Source: Absidia repens
Taxonomy: Eukaryota; Mucoromycota; Mucoromycetes; Mucorales; Cunninghamellaceae
Length of the DNA stretch: 64,000 nucleotides
Direction of reading: 5' to 3'
Assembly (NCBI GenBank): GCA_002105175.1
Contig: MCGE01000002.1
Coordinates: 1,302,001-1,366,000 of the forward strand
Under the pieces are notes generated by a model. It ran no database searches. It was given only the letters and a program-made list of their open reading frames with translations, and was not told the origin of the DNA. A program made the translations under genes and the position numbers. Below are positions 37,127 through 49,535 of the stretch, piece after piece (the stretch's first letter is position 1; each line of letters begins with the position of its first letter).

Positions 37127-37918
37127 ACTAGTCCCCATTGTAGTTTAGTTTTATCATCTTCCCCTCTTCCTTTATCATTTGCTTAGTCTTCCCTCTCTCT
37201 TTTTTTATTTTTATTATCATCATTAATAAAATAAGAAAAAATTATATATTGTAGTTATATCTCTCTTGTCTTTATTTTTCCTGTCTTTTTTGAGTATGAT
37301 AGAGTTGCATTGTTGCCTGTCATTTTTCAATTTTAAGCGGCGGTCTAACTAATAAGTTGTGGTTCAAAAGGACCGCAAAAATCAAATTTTTCTGAAGTCT
37401 GGCTTTCTCCAAATGGAATGAAAAGGACTACTGAATGTCAAAGCTGTCTTGTTCAAAACATGACTCTTTGATTATTAGGAAAAAATATATGCTGATGACT
37501 AATAATTGGTCCGTGTTGCATAGGCGGATTAAGACCCCGTATAACCCTTGCTGAAAACCGACCCTTTGATCTGAAAATTTTTTCTTTGAATTTCTTTCCT
37601 TTTTTTTTTTTTGAGGGGTGGGATTTGATAACGATTGAGCAATACTGATCATTTTTTCTTTTTGTCTCAATGAAATTGCGGATGGCCTGTTACTTTTGCA
37701 TCAACCATAACAGTAGCAGCAATAATTTTAGCGACTGGCCGCCAATGATGGAGTTTAGTTGAGGCAGGTGAATATGACTGTTTTTACTGATATTTGTTTT
37801 TCAACTACCGACGAACCTGTGCGCCTATCATCCCTCGACAAAGTTTGGAAAAAAAAAAAAGAAAAAAAAAAACTTTTGGTTCTCTTTTTATTTTTTATCT
37901 CAAGATCGATCTATCAAT
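37127..37918. other. Intergenic region between RPS26 and RRS1
   Basis: AATAAAATAAG at about 37,226 is the probable RPS26 polyadenylation signal. The 37,490-37,555 segment contains TGATGA and, about 58 bases later, CTGA, resembling C and D boxes. No terminal stem flanks them, so I do not call a snoRNA. A runs precede the RRS1 leader. Confidence 0.5.
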
Positions 37919-39055
37919 ATGGATGTCACTGAAATCTTAGACGCTCACAAAGCTCAATTGTAAGTGTTTAAAGGATCTAAAAAAATATTATTTGATTTAC
38001 ACAGCGCTCATGTTTATGTATATGTTGTAGTAAACCCATCACTGTCGAAAAACTTGTACCTCTTGACTTTGATCTTAATCTTTTGTCTGGCTTCGATACC
38101 AATGCCCTCGATGAACAACGCTTAAAGTAAGTATATGATACATACGAAACAAATTTCGAAGAAAAATAATTGACGATTGCTTTTATATTTATTCAAACAA
38201 TAGGAAGGAAAAGGAAGCTTATTTGAAGGATCTGGCTCGCGACAACACACAATTGGTGGTGAATGGCATCTTTGATCTCCAAGTGAAAACCGGCGATACT
38301 GGTGTACTTGCTGTGTTACCAGAACGCACATCGATCCTTCCTCGTGAAAAGCCATTGCCCAAGGACAAACCATTGACTCGCTGGGAAAAGTTTGCCAAGA
38401 TCAAGGGGATTCAAAACGCCAAGCGGGAACGTATGGTGTGGGACGAAGATCGTGGGGAATATGTACCTCGCTGGGGCTACAAGGGTGGTGCTAAGGATGG
38501 CACTCAAGACTGGTTGATCGAAGTACCCAGCGGCACAGATCCTATGACTGATATGTACCAAAAGAAACGGGATGAAAAGAAGGACCGAGTCAGCAAGAAT
38601 GAAAAACGACAAAAGCGAAACGAAGAAGAAAGTGCTGCTGCTACTATGGCTGGAAAGAAGGATGTCCGCGACTTCAAGAAAGATGAATTACAACAAGCTA
38701 TTGCCGCTTCTCGTGGTGCTACTGCTAGTATGGGTAAATTTGACAAGAGTTTACGAAATGAACAACGGGTCAAGGGCGTCACACATCAGGTAAATAATAA
38801 GTCCAGAGGAGCAAAGCATATACAAATCAAAGACACTTAAATTGACTCGTATTTTTCTAACTATTATAGTTCTCTGCTACCGTTGGAGACGCTAAAGAAG
38901 AAAAGAACTCTTCATTGGATATCCTCAAACGTGTTGTTGGAAAAGATGCCAAGGTGGATGTGAAGAAGGCTGTCCGTATGCAAGCCAAGCAAGAATCCCA
39001 AAAAAGAAAAGGTGCCGGCGGTTTTGGCAAGGATAAGAAGAAGCAAAAGAAATAG
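37919..39055 (+). CDS. RRS1: Ribosome biogenesis regulatory protein RRS1
   Basis: Four exons join in frame: 37919-37959, 38031-38126, 38204-38789 and 38870-39055, giving 302 residues. Conserved RRS1 segments are VEKLVPLDFDLNLLSGFDTN, ARDNTQLVVNGIFDLQ, LPREKPLPKDKPLTRWEKFA and GIQNAKRERMVWDEDRGEYVPRWGYKG (shown here in part). The C-terminus is Lys-rich and disordered. RRS1 works with RPF2 to load the 5S RNP onto 60S precursors in the nucleolus. Its neighbours RPS26 and GPN3 are on the same strand. A CCCTTCC-type pyrimidine tract follows the stop codon. Confidence 0.95.
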
Positions 39056-39402
39056 ATAGATACCTTTCCCTTCCCCTTCCCCTTCCTCTTCCTCTTCTCA
39101 CATATGATTTGCGATATATTTTTGTTGTTACTACTGTGATTTCCCTTATCATCTTTTTTATTCCTTCAATCACACTCTCATTCATACTTTATTCTTCATT
39201 CTTTTTTTTTTTATTTATACTTTACAATACAATACTCATTCTGTACAATAAAATATTTGATCTTTTGCACTTAAAAAGTTTGGGATTGCATATCATGCGT
39301 GGCTTATAGAGTTGAAACTCCGGTTTTAATTATCGCGAAGGCAAAAAAAAAAAAAAAAAACTTTATCTTTTCTTCCACGATTCGTCAAGTACTTTAATAA
39401 TC
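39056..39402. other. Intergenic spacer RRS1 / GPN3
   Basis: Pyrimidine-rich 3' UTR of RRS1, with AATAAAATATTTG at 39,247, then an A run (39,342-39,360) shortly before the GPN3 start. No other gene. Confidence 0.6.
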
Positions 39403-40831
39403 ATGTAGGTTTATTGTGTATATACATATATGGTATGTCAATAGGAAAACTAACATAGTACTTCTACACTTATTTAGGGGACGACACTGTCAATTGGTTA
39501 TGGGACCTGCTGGAAGCGGAAAGGTAACAAAAAAATTGTGCTCATAGCGCCAACAATTACCTTTTTACCTAGTCTATCTTTTTTACATAGTCTACCTTCT
39601 GTGCTACAATGATGACTCACTGCCAAACAACTAAACGTCGTGTCCATTTGGTAAATCTTGATCCTGCCGCTGAACATTTCGAATATGAGCCTACTATCGG
39701 TAAGGCTCGTCGTACTGTACTAGTTTATTTTCTGTGGCGTCATTCAACTTTCTTCTCTTTATTACAATGATAGATATTCGAGACTTGATCACCTTGGAAG
39801 ACGTTATGGAAGAATTGGATTATGGTCCCAACGGCGGATTGATCTATTGTTTGGAGTATGTAACACTTCTTCATATCTAGCGGAAAATGGAACTTGAACG
39901 GCTGACTAATACTTGCTGGGGGTGTGTGTTATGTTTTCTTAGATTCTTACTAAACAATATTGATTGGCTAGAAGAAGAAATTGGAACATACGACGACGAC
40001 TATCTCATTATCGATTGTCCCGGACAAATTGAACTTTACACACATTTCCCTATTATGCGTCGACTATGTGAACAGCTATCAAGGTGGAATTTGAATATCT
40101 GTGGCGTGTATTGTCTCGAGTCCCAATTCATTGAAGATAAAAGCAAGTACTTCTCTGGTGTACTTAGTGCTATGAGTGCTATGGTGAACTTGGAAATCCC
40201 TCATATCAATGTGATGACCAAGATGGATTTGATTCAAGGTGATTATGGGAATAAGGGTGATAAGGACGACGATGACGACAACGATGCCGGCGACACTGAA
40301 CAACAAAAAAAGAAGAAGCGCACCAAGAAATACCGTCGACGACAACAACAATTAAAAATGGAACAAGCGATGACCGATAGAGAAATGGACCGATACTTGG
40401 ATCCTGACCCATTGTTACTGTCTGAAGAAGCTGGTCGGGTGGGAACGCAGGAAGAAACGGGACAGATGGCGAAATTCCGGGAGTTAAATCAAGCAATTGT
40501 ACAATTGGTAAGATAAAAAAAAAAGTGAGTGTAGAGTGGGGTATTTATAGGATATTGATAGCTTTTACTGTTTTGGGTGTGTAGATCGACGATTATAGCA
40601 TGGTCAGTTTTATACCTCTGAACATCACCGATGAAGACTCTGTGGAATATGTATTATCTAGTGTCGATCACGCGATGCAATACGGGGAAGACTTGGAACC
40701 CAAAGTAAGTGATGGTCTGGTACCAATACATACATGGATTAGCTTGGAAATCTATATGTCTTTATTTAACCAGTTTATTCTTTGTTACTTTTTTATATTA
40801 GGAACCAGACGATGCAGTAGAATACGAGTAG
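39403..40831 (+). CDS. GPN3: GPN-loop GTPase 3, with start codon apparently split by an intron
   Basis: Seven exons join in frame: 39403-39404, 39478-39523, 39591-39699, 39774-39855, 39943-40507, 40585-40704 and 40802-40831, giving 317 residues. The protein begins [18 protein letters not shown]. To read it, AT at 39403-39404 must be joined to G at 39478; no other upstream ATG with a matching phase was found. GTPase motifs follow: P-loop GPAGSGKS, the family's GPNGG loop, [11 protein letters not shown], and [23 protein letters not shown] is the conserved late segment. A charged insertion of about 60 residues ([10 protein letters not shown], then [15 protein letters not shown]) after TKMD is absent from human GPN3. 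GPN3, with GPN1, is needed for assembly and nuclear import of RNA polymerase II. Confidence 0.93.
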
Positions 40832-41207
40832 ACAGATATTTTTATGGAATAAATCACAGATGTTACACCAATGCAATGTTGCCTCTTTTTATTGTGGAAT
40901 CAATGCGGTTATTGAATTCAGTGTTATCAATTTTTAGTACAATACCCCATTCTCTTATTCCTACCCTTCTCTTCCTTCTCTTCTGTCTTCATACGAAACA
41001 ATTTGCTTTTTGGGCTTTTTGTTTTTTGTTGTTGTTTTTTTTTTTGTTTGAAACAGCATTTATATTCTCCCCACCCCCAATTTTATTTTGTACCATATAT
41101 TATCTACTCTTGTTTTATCAATCTCATTTGTACCTTTATATCATTTACAACACACATTTTATTCATTTCACGACCACTCTCTTTCTTCTCGATATCACTT
41201 ATATAAT
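40832..41207. other. Intergenic spacer
   Basis: T-rich 3' UTR of GPN3 and leader of the next gene. AATAAA lies at 40,847. No other feature is seen. Confidence 0.6.
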
Positions 41208-43284
41208 ATGATGCCCTTGTCACCAACTCCCACAACGATATCTACACCAACACCAAAGCACCAAGAGAAATACAATGCACACCTTCGTGGCGATGAAGAC
41301 GACGACGATATCGCATTGGCCAAATGCATGACTCGCAAATTACAGTTGAATCAACAGGTAGTCTTGAACAGAAAAAAAAAACCTCTTCTTTTACCTTACT
41401 CACTCCTTATTTATTATCTCTTTTCATCCATGCGTTGATTCAATGTCCGTCAAATCCCTTCTCTTTCCTTATTCATGTGCATCTCCATCTTTCCAATGTT
41501 GGTTTTTTTTTTTCGGCTTGCTTTTACCAGATGTATCCTTGGATGTCTCCGCGACATCAACAACACGACTCTCCGACATCTCGTGACTCTGCTTCTGCAA
41601 TCAACAATCCCGCCCTAAACAGATACTCTTACACCCAATATCACCAGCTACAATTACACTTACAGCATCAACAACAGCTAATGCTTCACTATCAGCAACA
41701 ACAAAATTTGGCTGGATTTGGGCAATCGCTCGGGCACCATCATCATCATCACCGACATTATCAGCAGCAACATATTCCTAGCATAAAACAGCAACCCATT
41801 ATTAGGAAATCAAAGTCATCACAATTGGACGCGCAACATGATTCCAAATCTAGAATATCACGGCCAAACTCCACATATAATGTATCCTACTCTTCTCTCA
41901 GCAACCCGCCGTCATCACCAACGAAAACATCGAAGAAGGACTCACGGCACCATCGCAACAGCTTATTGTTCGTACAATCTGATATTATGACAAAAACGCA
42001 TCACCCACAACACAGACATCGACAAAAGCAACAGCATGAATTTATCACGCCAAAGCCCCTTGTGGAAAATCACATTCCAGCTCATAGATCATCAATTTAC
42101 TCGCATGAATCTGCCATTTCGTCTTCGGCAGCGTCAGCATCCAACTGGAAAAATACCACTGTTGAACTCACACAATCATCAGCGTCCATCTCAGTGACCA
42201 AACCACACCGCAAACCTTCCTTGTCAAAACGAATTCGTGGGGTGATTATGAATGGAGGTACCGACAAACAGATACACACAGCATTATCGCCATCATCATT
42301 ACGAAGGTCTTCCTCGCTAATATCGAGCACCTCATCCACTATAATCGCAGCAAAAGCAGCCGATGATGGGCATGGTACTTCAAGGTCGCTATGGACGAGT
42401 CTATTCCGGAAATCTTCTAGATCTGGACCAGAAAAGTATGTTGCGGAAACACAACTTGAGCTTGGGAAACGAACTAAAGGACAAAAAGGTAAACAAATGG
42501 AACGCGTACAAATTAAACCGCATTGTGCTTCAATCCACTGATTTTTTTTTTTTATGTAGGTGTGGTACCAGATTCTCCTGCTTCGTCCGTTTCTGAGCGC
42601 TCTTATCACCGACCTTTTCTACACCAAGACAATGATTTTGCTGACAATCTTCCATCCCCAGTGTCTTCAACATCGCCGGAATCACCATTGAACTACTCTG
42701 CTGATCAACAGTATTACGTCAATCACCTTGATCCATCTCAAAGAAGTGAACCGTCAGGACAACTGGATTATTTTGGATTGCCATCACAACAACATACGGG
42801 AACTAGTCCATATACCTTTCTTCAACATGTATCTCCAAAATTGCAGCCATCATCGAACAATCAACAACAAAATCGGAGTGCATTATCGGTGCCCGGATCT
42901 GATGACTTACCAACATGTCTACTAGAAGCGGCTATACCCAACAACAATAATAACAATTCGCCAGCAATTTTGCTACCGCCCATTCTATCAGCATCTACTT
43001 CCGCATCATCTTTAGAACTCGATCATCAACAAAGCAATGATACAAAACCAACAATCAAATCTCGCTCTGCTAAGCCAAATATGAAAATTCAATTCGCATC
43101 TGCAATACAAGTCCATGATACATTTGGATCCCAGGATTATGATCGTCGATGTGATACTCAAGTGACTTGGCAGCGATTGACCACGGTACTAGCTCTACAA
43201 ATCAAGAAGGAACTCAATGAATACAAGCTTAACGAAATGCAAGTCCATCTTCAAAGTCGGCAAAATACTCAATTCTTCATGTGA
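41208..43284 (+). CDS. Low-complexity protein with a conserved-looking C-terminus and possible PP1-docking motif
   Basis: Three exons join in frame: 41208-41357, 41531-42488 and 42560-43284, giving 610 residues. Most of it is Gln/His/Ser/Pro-rich and likely disordered. The last 70 residues differ: KIQFASAIQVHDTFGSQDYD is followed by TWQRLTTVLALQIKKELNEY, and then by KLNEMQVHLQSR and NTQFFM. KIQF fits the RVxF type of protein phosphatase 1 docking motif. The LT..LA.QIK.ELN.(F/Y)K..EM.VH..SR..T.FF pattern is one I associate with the C-termini of fungal polarity/septum proteins that recruit Glc7 (Bni4-type). This link is from memory and unverified. Function is otherwise unknown. Confidence 0.6.
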
Positions 43285-43525
43285 TTGTTGTTGTTTATTC
43301 TACTCTAGTTTATTACTCTTCATCTTCATTTTACATATCACATTAGTTTAGCCTCATTTTAGGTTTATTTATACCAACCTTATCCTTTATTGTTGGTTTT
43401 GTTTGTATTTATTTATCATACACGAATAAAATCAAGCATTCATAAATTCACTTTGGGTCCTTTTCTTCAATAAAATGTTGCTTTTATTTTATCGTTCTTA
43501 TTCACCATCATATGGTTGGTTGGTT

Positions 43526-43561
<36 letters not shown>

Positions 43562-44840
43562 TTGATCTCAATAAACTATGTACATGTAGGCGATGATGAC
43601 ATTGATAAAATAAAAAACAGTTTTCATAGTATTATCAAGCGGCTCTATCTGCCCCACCCCTATAATGCGTTATTTGTTTTAGATTACGCATGTAGACCTA
43701 TACTTTACTTGATTTATGGCACTTAGTTCATTTTATCTATTGACTTTCAAATCCCTTCTTTTTTTTTTGTGTGTGTATGTGTGTGCATTTTCTTTTATAT
43801 TATCAACCATTCCCTTAAAATAAAAATGATTGGACCAAATTTAGCCTAAAAAATTGTATACATAGACCACAGAGCAATAGAGGGCACAGTATCATATCAT
43901 AAATAAAAACTGGTTATACTGTAATTGAATATATGGAACGTCACTAGCGTCACTATATGTCTTTCTTTGGGGATCTGCTCTTAGGGCTAACACAGACGAA
44001 ACCCATCATCATATAGATACGATAGAAATGGATGGCATGACTTCCCCCATTATATGGTAGTAATTGTACAGAAAACTAAACAAAGAGTTACAAAGTGGAG
44101 TAGCTAGCTGCTCTTTTGTGCAATTTTTGGTTATTTTCATAAGAATTAAGGTTTTATTGATTCACACTCCGGCTGCATGATTTTTATCCATTCAGACGTT
44201 AGGTCAACTTTTTAATTTTGAAGCAGTCTTAAGTTACGGATGCTTAGACCCGGTCATTCCGGATTCGTTATTTAATCATTATTTGTATGTCATCTAAATT
44301 AATGATGTTTATTTTTTAAATGCTTTGTTAAAAGATATCCCGATAACCTTTCTCAAACTTTGTACACTATACCCCTTATTAGCATCGTCCCTTTATTCAG
44401 TGCCGACCACTATGGCTCAATAAACTACTGTGTATTTTCTTTTATTGTAAGATAGGCATAATGTAAGAGGGTATATTTTTCTAATGTAAGGGGTAAATCA
44501 TCCTATGGACGTGACCATATAGTCTAAATAGATGTATGGAGGGAGGTAAAAGGATGAGTGGCGATTGCATCGTGGGAGAAGAGCCGCCATGCGATCGTCG
44601 CTGAGTAGCAGCAGCGGATATAAAAAACAAAAATACCCCATTATGATGACTTTGTTGAGTGGTGCTGGTTACTAGTTTTTTTTTAATTTTTTTTTTCAAC
44701 TTCCATACTTAAAATTAATAGCATCAAATGAGAAAGTCAATGGTGAATGATGGACTTTGCTGTCCTGAAGCGAAAACCATTATGTTGATGATTTACATGG
44801 TGTTGTAAAAAATAGCTCAGCCGACTACGGAACTGTTTTC
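43285..44840. other. Gene-free region
   Basis: About 1.6 kb with AATAAA signals near 43,425 and 43,471, a 32-base T run at 43,528-43,559, and short open frames without motifs. The 19 bases TGTACATGTAGGCGATGAT at about 43,578 also occur at about 14,461. Confidence 0.6.
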
Positions 44841-45900
44841 AAATGCCGCCCACGTGGATTTTTATTTACCCCCCCCTTCACTATTAATTTATTTTTTTGA
44901 CTCTCTTTCAATTTTTCCTCCATTTTTTCTTCACCATTCAATTTTCTGATGTCATGATGGACTTAGATTAGTGTTAAATCTAGTTTAGAAGCGTTTTCAG
45001 AACAGGGATGACAACATGCATGGGGAAACCCTTTCATTTTGGATTCAGGATCTAAGAACTACCATTTGTTGACTTTTTAAGGTCTTCATTAGCTTAGGTT
45101 AATATTAGTTTGTCCACTGTTTTATCTATATTTCAATAAAGTATATCTCTTTTTACTTGTACCTTTATATAAAAATGTTCCATTATTTCCTCTCATGTCT
45201 TGTGTTAGATCTCGTTATCATTACCATCACTCCCTTCTGATTAACGATGACATTTGTTTGTGCTTCAATAAAGGATATGCCTTTAGTCCGTTTCTATTAT
45301 ATATTATACACCTTTATACTCTTGCCCATAAGACTAGCGTTGACCATTTTTCGGATCCCTCATTAGTCTCCTGTACTCTACCGCCATTAAATCCATTTGC
45401 TGCAATGAATGCCGTGCCCTTTGTAAAGTGTTGACTATTAACCACGCTTTAATAAAATATGCTTTTTCGTTAACCATTCTCAAGACCATTAGATATTAGG
45501 CAGATTTAGTATTATAGCTGAGAGGTTTTTTGAGCATCCTATCAAATACTTTCATTTTAGCTCTCCCTTTATGACTACGTAATTCCCCCCTCCCAACGAC
45601 TTGTTGGCTGCTCTAGGTCATTTATCACGAAATGTAACTCAACGAATCTTATGAATAAACCAAGTCCATGCTACCACTCTAGCTGTCACTATAAATTACC
45701 ACTAGATCTTCAGTGTCTGGTTGGACTACGTAGGCCGCTTGAGGTAAAAAATATCCATATTCATGTTTTACTATTCATATAAACCAATCTAAGTCGTGCC
45801 CCGGCGTAACCTATCCTAGAAAACATTATAGCTCAACTAGTCTGGATACACAGGGTATATTTATTTTACTATTTTGACTGCGCATAGTATAATAATATAC
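44841..45900 (+). repeat. Dispersed repeat copy D
   Basis: Forward copy. It opens with TTTTCAAATGCCGCCCACGTGG at about 44,837-44,858, a one-base variant of the T-arm-like edge. TAGCTCAG, a string typical of tRNA box A, lies about 24 bases before it. The core (ATGCATGGGGAAACCCTTTC at 45,016) and the CTTTAATAAAATATGC block at 45,450 match copies C and E. The distal part to about 45,830 still resembles copy C. The right end is uncertain. Confidence 0.75.
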
Positions 45901-46416
45901 ATAAAAAAGCACAAGCAGAAGCATGTTGGACCGCAACGAACTATTCTCATACACGTAATTAAGATATTAGCATGACAGCAGGACCCCAAGGAGCATCACG
46001 CCAAAGTGTGAAATAGCTGAGGTGTTTGCTCTTATTATATCCCATTAAAACCTACGCTCCAACAAAAAAAAACAACAACGTTTTATTGCTTTTGATAAAC
46101 AGGTGTGACATAAATACTAGTTTCTATGTACTACAATACTCTAAGCTATTTTTCACAAGAATATTAAGGCGGTTGGAAGAGTCTAAAAATATTGATATAA
46201 AAGACTGGGAAAGAGTGTGGAAAAATGATAGATATTAATGGTGTAAAATCCATGTGTACCTTTTTTGTTGCTACTGTCGGTGACTAAAATATATACGATG
46301 TGACTGAGTTCAATTGCAAAATGAGAGGCAAGAAAAAAGTTTTTTTTTTTTTTCGCCTTTTTTTTTTTTCTTCTATTGTCTTCTTTGTAAAACGTTTGAG
46401 TGTCAACATAATCAAC
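45901..46416. other. Intergenic region before TRM2
   Basis: No gene seen. T runs at 46,340-46,369 form the pyrimidine-rich leader of TRM2. Confidence 0.6.
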
Positions 46417-48402
46417 ATGCTTAAATACGCACGATCACTACTCGACACTGTATTGGGTAGAAAACGGACTCTGGAAGTTGATGATACCACGGAAAACACC
46501 AATGCAGGCGATGAAAACAAACGGATCAAAACTGACGGTGGCATGGTTTACCAAGTGACTATATCGAATATCCCGACTTGCAGCAATTCTTATTTGAAAA
46601 GTCACTTTCTTTCCAAAGGTATTCCTCGTGTGAAAAAGGCTCCTGAATGGAACTATGCTGTGGTGAATTTCAAGGTAGGCTACGGAAAGAAACGACTTAG
46701 TACTGGTAGACCTTTTTGTTTATAACTCAACTTGGTTATTATTATTATTATTGCTTCCTCTGCAGGACAAGAAAGAAGCCCAAAGCGCCGTGGAAAAAAT
46801 TAACGGTGATGTATTCAAGGGCAATCTTTTGGAAGCAAAACTGGTAGAAATTACGGAAGAAAGCCATCGAACACGATTCCAAAATAAAAAGGGCAAGAAG
46901 GGGAAGAAGGGGAAAGCGGACGATGGTGTTGACCTTAGTCACCTTACGCCTGCTGAACGATTGGCCCGTCAAGTCACGCCTTTGTACTAGTAAGTGAAAA
47001 AAAAAAAGATATCATCAAGTCATAGAATGATACCTGATTCAATGAATCTTTGATGCGATAGTATGCCATATGAGGAGCAACTGAAGAAAAAGCAAAGCGT
47101 AGGAGAAGGTCATCTCAAAAGCTTCAAGAGGGAATTACTGAGAATCAAGGACATATCAGAAGCAAGTAAAAAACAGATCGAATGGGCTACCAAGTAAGTG
47201 CTGTTTATTGATCAAATAAGAAAGGAAAACTAATAGCGTATACATTTTATTATCTATAGGCCAGAAACACCTTGGGAAGTACTGGATATCATTCCATCAC
47301 CTGAAGTCGAAGGATATCGTACCAAGTGTGAATTTACTATCGGGAAGAATTTGGATGGGGAACCCACGGTTGGATTTTTGTTGGGCTTATTCCGTATGGG
47401 TATTGTCAGCGTGTTGGAACCTAGCGAATTGAAAAATATACCTGATATTGCGAAGAAAATTGCCAAGAGTATGGAGGTAAGTGAATGTGAAGGGAAGGAT
47501 AAGGATTGGATTTCGACGTACTGACTTTTTTTTTTTTTTTTTGTAGGATTATGTTCGTGCGTCCGAGTATCCCGTTTACGATCGTGAAGCGAAAGAAGGT
47601 GTCTGGAGAACAATCATGACAAAAACTCAGCGCACTGGTGACGGTAAGTTGAAATTTTAAGATGAATGTGACCTACGAAAAGAAATTAACTTTTTTTTTT
47701 GATATTTAATCATGTAGTAATGATTGTGATCCAAATCAAGTCGGAAGGTCTTGGAATTGAAAAGGTGGATGAACTTAAAAAGGATTTGGTGGATTACTGG
47801 ACTGTACGTGTAAAGGATCAAGGTATTGATGTGACGACTTTACTTTTCCAAGAATGGGATGGTGTCTCCAATGGAATGACTGATCGTGCTGAAACCCAGG
47901 TGCTATATGGTGATGGATACATTTTCGAAGAACTACTAGGTTGCCGTTTTAGACTGTCAAGTAGTGCCTTTTTCCAAGTCAATACACCAGGTACTGAACT
48001 CATGTACTCCAAATGTGCTGAATGGTGCAATCTCAACAATGGAAAGAAAACAACCTTGTTGGATATTTGCTGTGGGACTGGGACAATTGGAATCACTATG
48101 GCCAAAAGTGTGGACAAAGTCATCGGCGTGGAAATGGTACCAGAAGCCATTGTTGATGCAAAGGCAAATGCTGCACGAAACGGTAAGGCACGGCACAAAT
48201 TAGTGTTACCTTCTGACTGAGTTCTCACTCTTTCCTTATATATTTTAGGGATCACAAATGTCACTTATTATGCAAACAAGGTAGAAGATCGATTGGATGT
48301 CTTTAAACGTGTCGGTGATGAAGAAATTGTAGCTGTCTTGGATCCCCCAAGGTAAAATATAAAAAGCATTAGGAGGGTGTGAAACCTGAGTGTACTCACT
48401 CG

Positions 48403-48436
<34 letters not shown>

Positions 48437-48760
48437 ATGGTGTTCATGCAAGTGTGATTCGGGCTATACGCGAAGCTAAGCATATCGACAAAGTCATTTT
48501 TATCAGTTGTGATGCAAAGCAAGCAGGACCCAATTTTACCACGTAAGTAAGCAATGCAAAATTTTTAAAGGCATATTATCTAATTAATTTATATGTTTTC
48601 TTTTAGGTTATGTCGACCTCAAACTTCTCGCCACAAAGGACTGCCGTTCAAACCAGTTCGTGCAGTGTCCATTGATCTATTCCCTCATACCGACCATTGT
48701 GAACTGATGATCGAGTTTGCTCGAATCAAGCCAGAAGATATAGATGGTGATGGTCAATAG
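46417..48760 (+). CDS. TRM2: tRNA (uracil-5-)-methyltransferase, TRM2/TRMT2A type
   Basis: Nine exons join in frame: 46417-46674, 46766-46989, 47062-47193, 47260-47476, 47547-47643, 47718-48182, 48249-48351, 48435-48542 and 48607-48760, giving 585 residues. An RRM-like domain lies at about 45-120 (YQVTISNIPTCSNSYLKSHF), as in animal TRMT2A. The catalytic part has the SAM motif LLDICCGTGTIGITMA at about 422, AVLDPPRNGVH, the nucleophile Cys in FISCDAKQAGPNFTTLCRP at about 523, and PHTDHCELM with the general-base Glu. The enzyme makes m5U54 in the tRNA T loop. The usual SCNP is SCDA here, but the Cys is kept. Intron 7 ends in a 29-base T run. The start gives the N-terminus closest to the RRM; an in-frame upstream stretch has no better ATG. 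Confidence 0.92.
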
Positions 48761-49535
48761 GTTTGATTCGATGTAGTTAACAGAATCATTTAGAATATTC
48801 TATAATGCACTTTACTTTAGTATATATATATTTAATAAATCATGCCTTTTTTCATTTTACTTTTGTTGTCTCATATTGTTTTATTTTATTGATGTTGGTT
48901 TGTTTGTTTTTTCTCCTTTTTGCCCTTGTCTTTGTCTCTTGTGTTCTCTGTCTGTTTGTTAGTTTTATTATATGATGTATTTTTAAGGAGAGTGGTGGGG
49001 GGTGGAGCGCTGAAGATGTATGTTTGTGTACGTGATTTTTTTTACTAACATGACTGGGATATTGTACTGATCAAATGAGGACTTCTTTGACCTTTTGAAT
49101 GAATTTCGTCCTTCCAAAGGTCAACGAATGAGTAATCATATAGAAATACAAAAAACACCTCCATATTTGTTGATATAGTGATGTAGTAGCGATTTTTATG
49201 GGCATTATCTCTTTAGTAGATTATCCATATAAACAGTATATAGCAATACTAATAAGGATTTTGCTCCTGAAATTTCTTTCAAGATTTACACTTTTAATGA
49301 TGGGCGTGGTGAGGCCGTCGGAATTCCAAAACAGCGAGCGAGCCCGCCTAGATTTTTTCCATTTTCTATTCTTCTTTACTTCCTTTTTTTCTCTCTTTTT
49401 TTTTTCGCACTTTCTTTCCCCTTCCCCAACGTTATACACCTTCGACCGCTTGATCACAGACGGAGAGAATATCATTTTCTTTGCACATACACTGTATATC
49501 CGTCACACAACACTCACTTTTATATCATTCTTCTA
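48761..49535. other. Intergenic region
   Basis: 3' flank of TRM2 (TTTAATAAATCATG near 48,829) and promoter of the FYR-domain gene. No gene or RNA is recognised. Confidence 0.6.

Noticed and set aside
37485..37556. C/D-box snoRNA-like spacing (TGATGA then CTGA) after RPS26
   Set aside because: The C box has C instead of a purine at its first position and there is no terminal stem. I could not identify a matching rRNA target by eye.
27302..43284. A functional ribosome-biogenesis gene cluster (UTP18, RPS26, RRS1, GPN3)
   Set aside because: The genes are not adjacent throughout, lie on both strands and are of generally abundant classes. Clustering cannot be claimed from one window.
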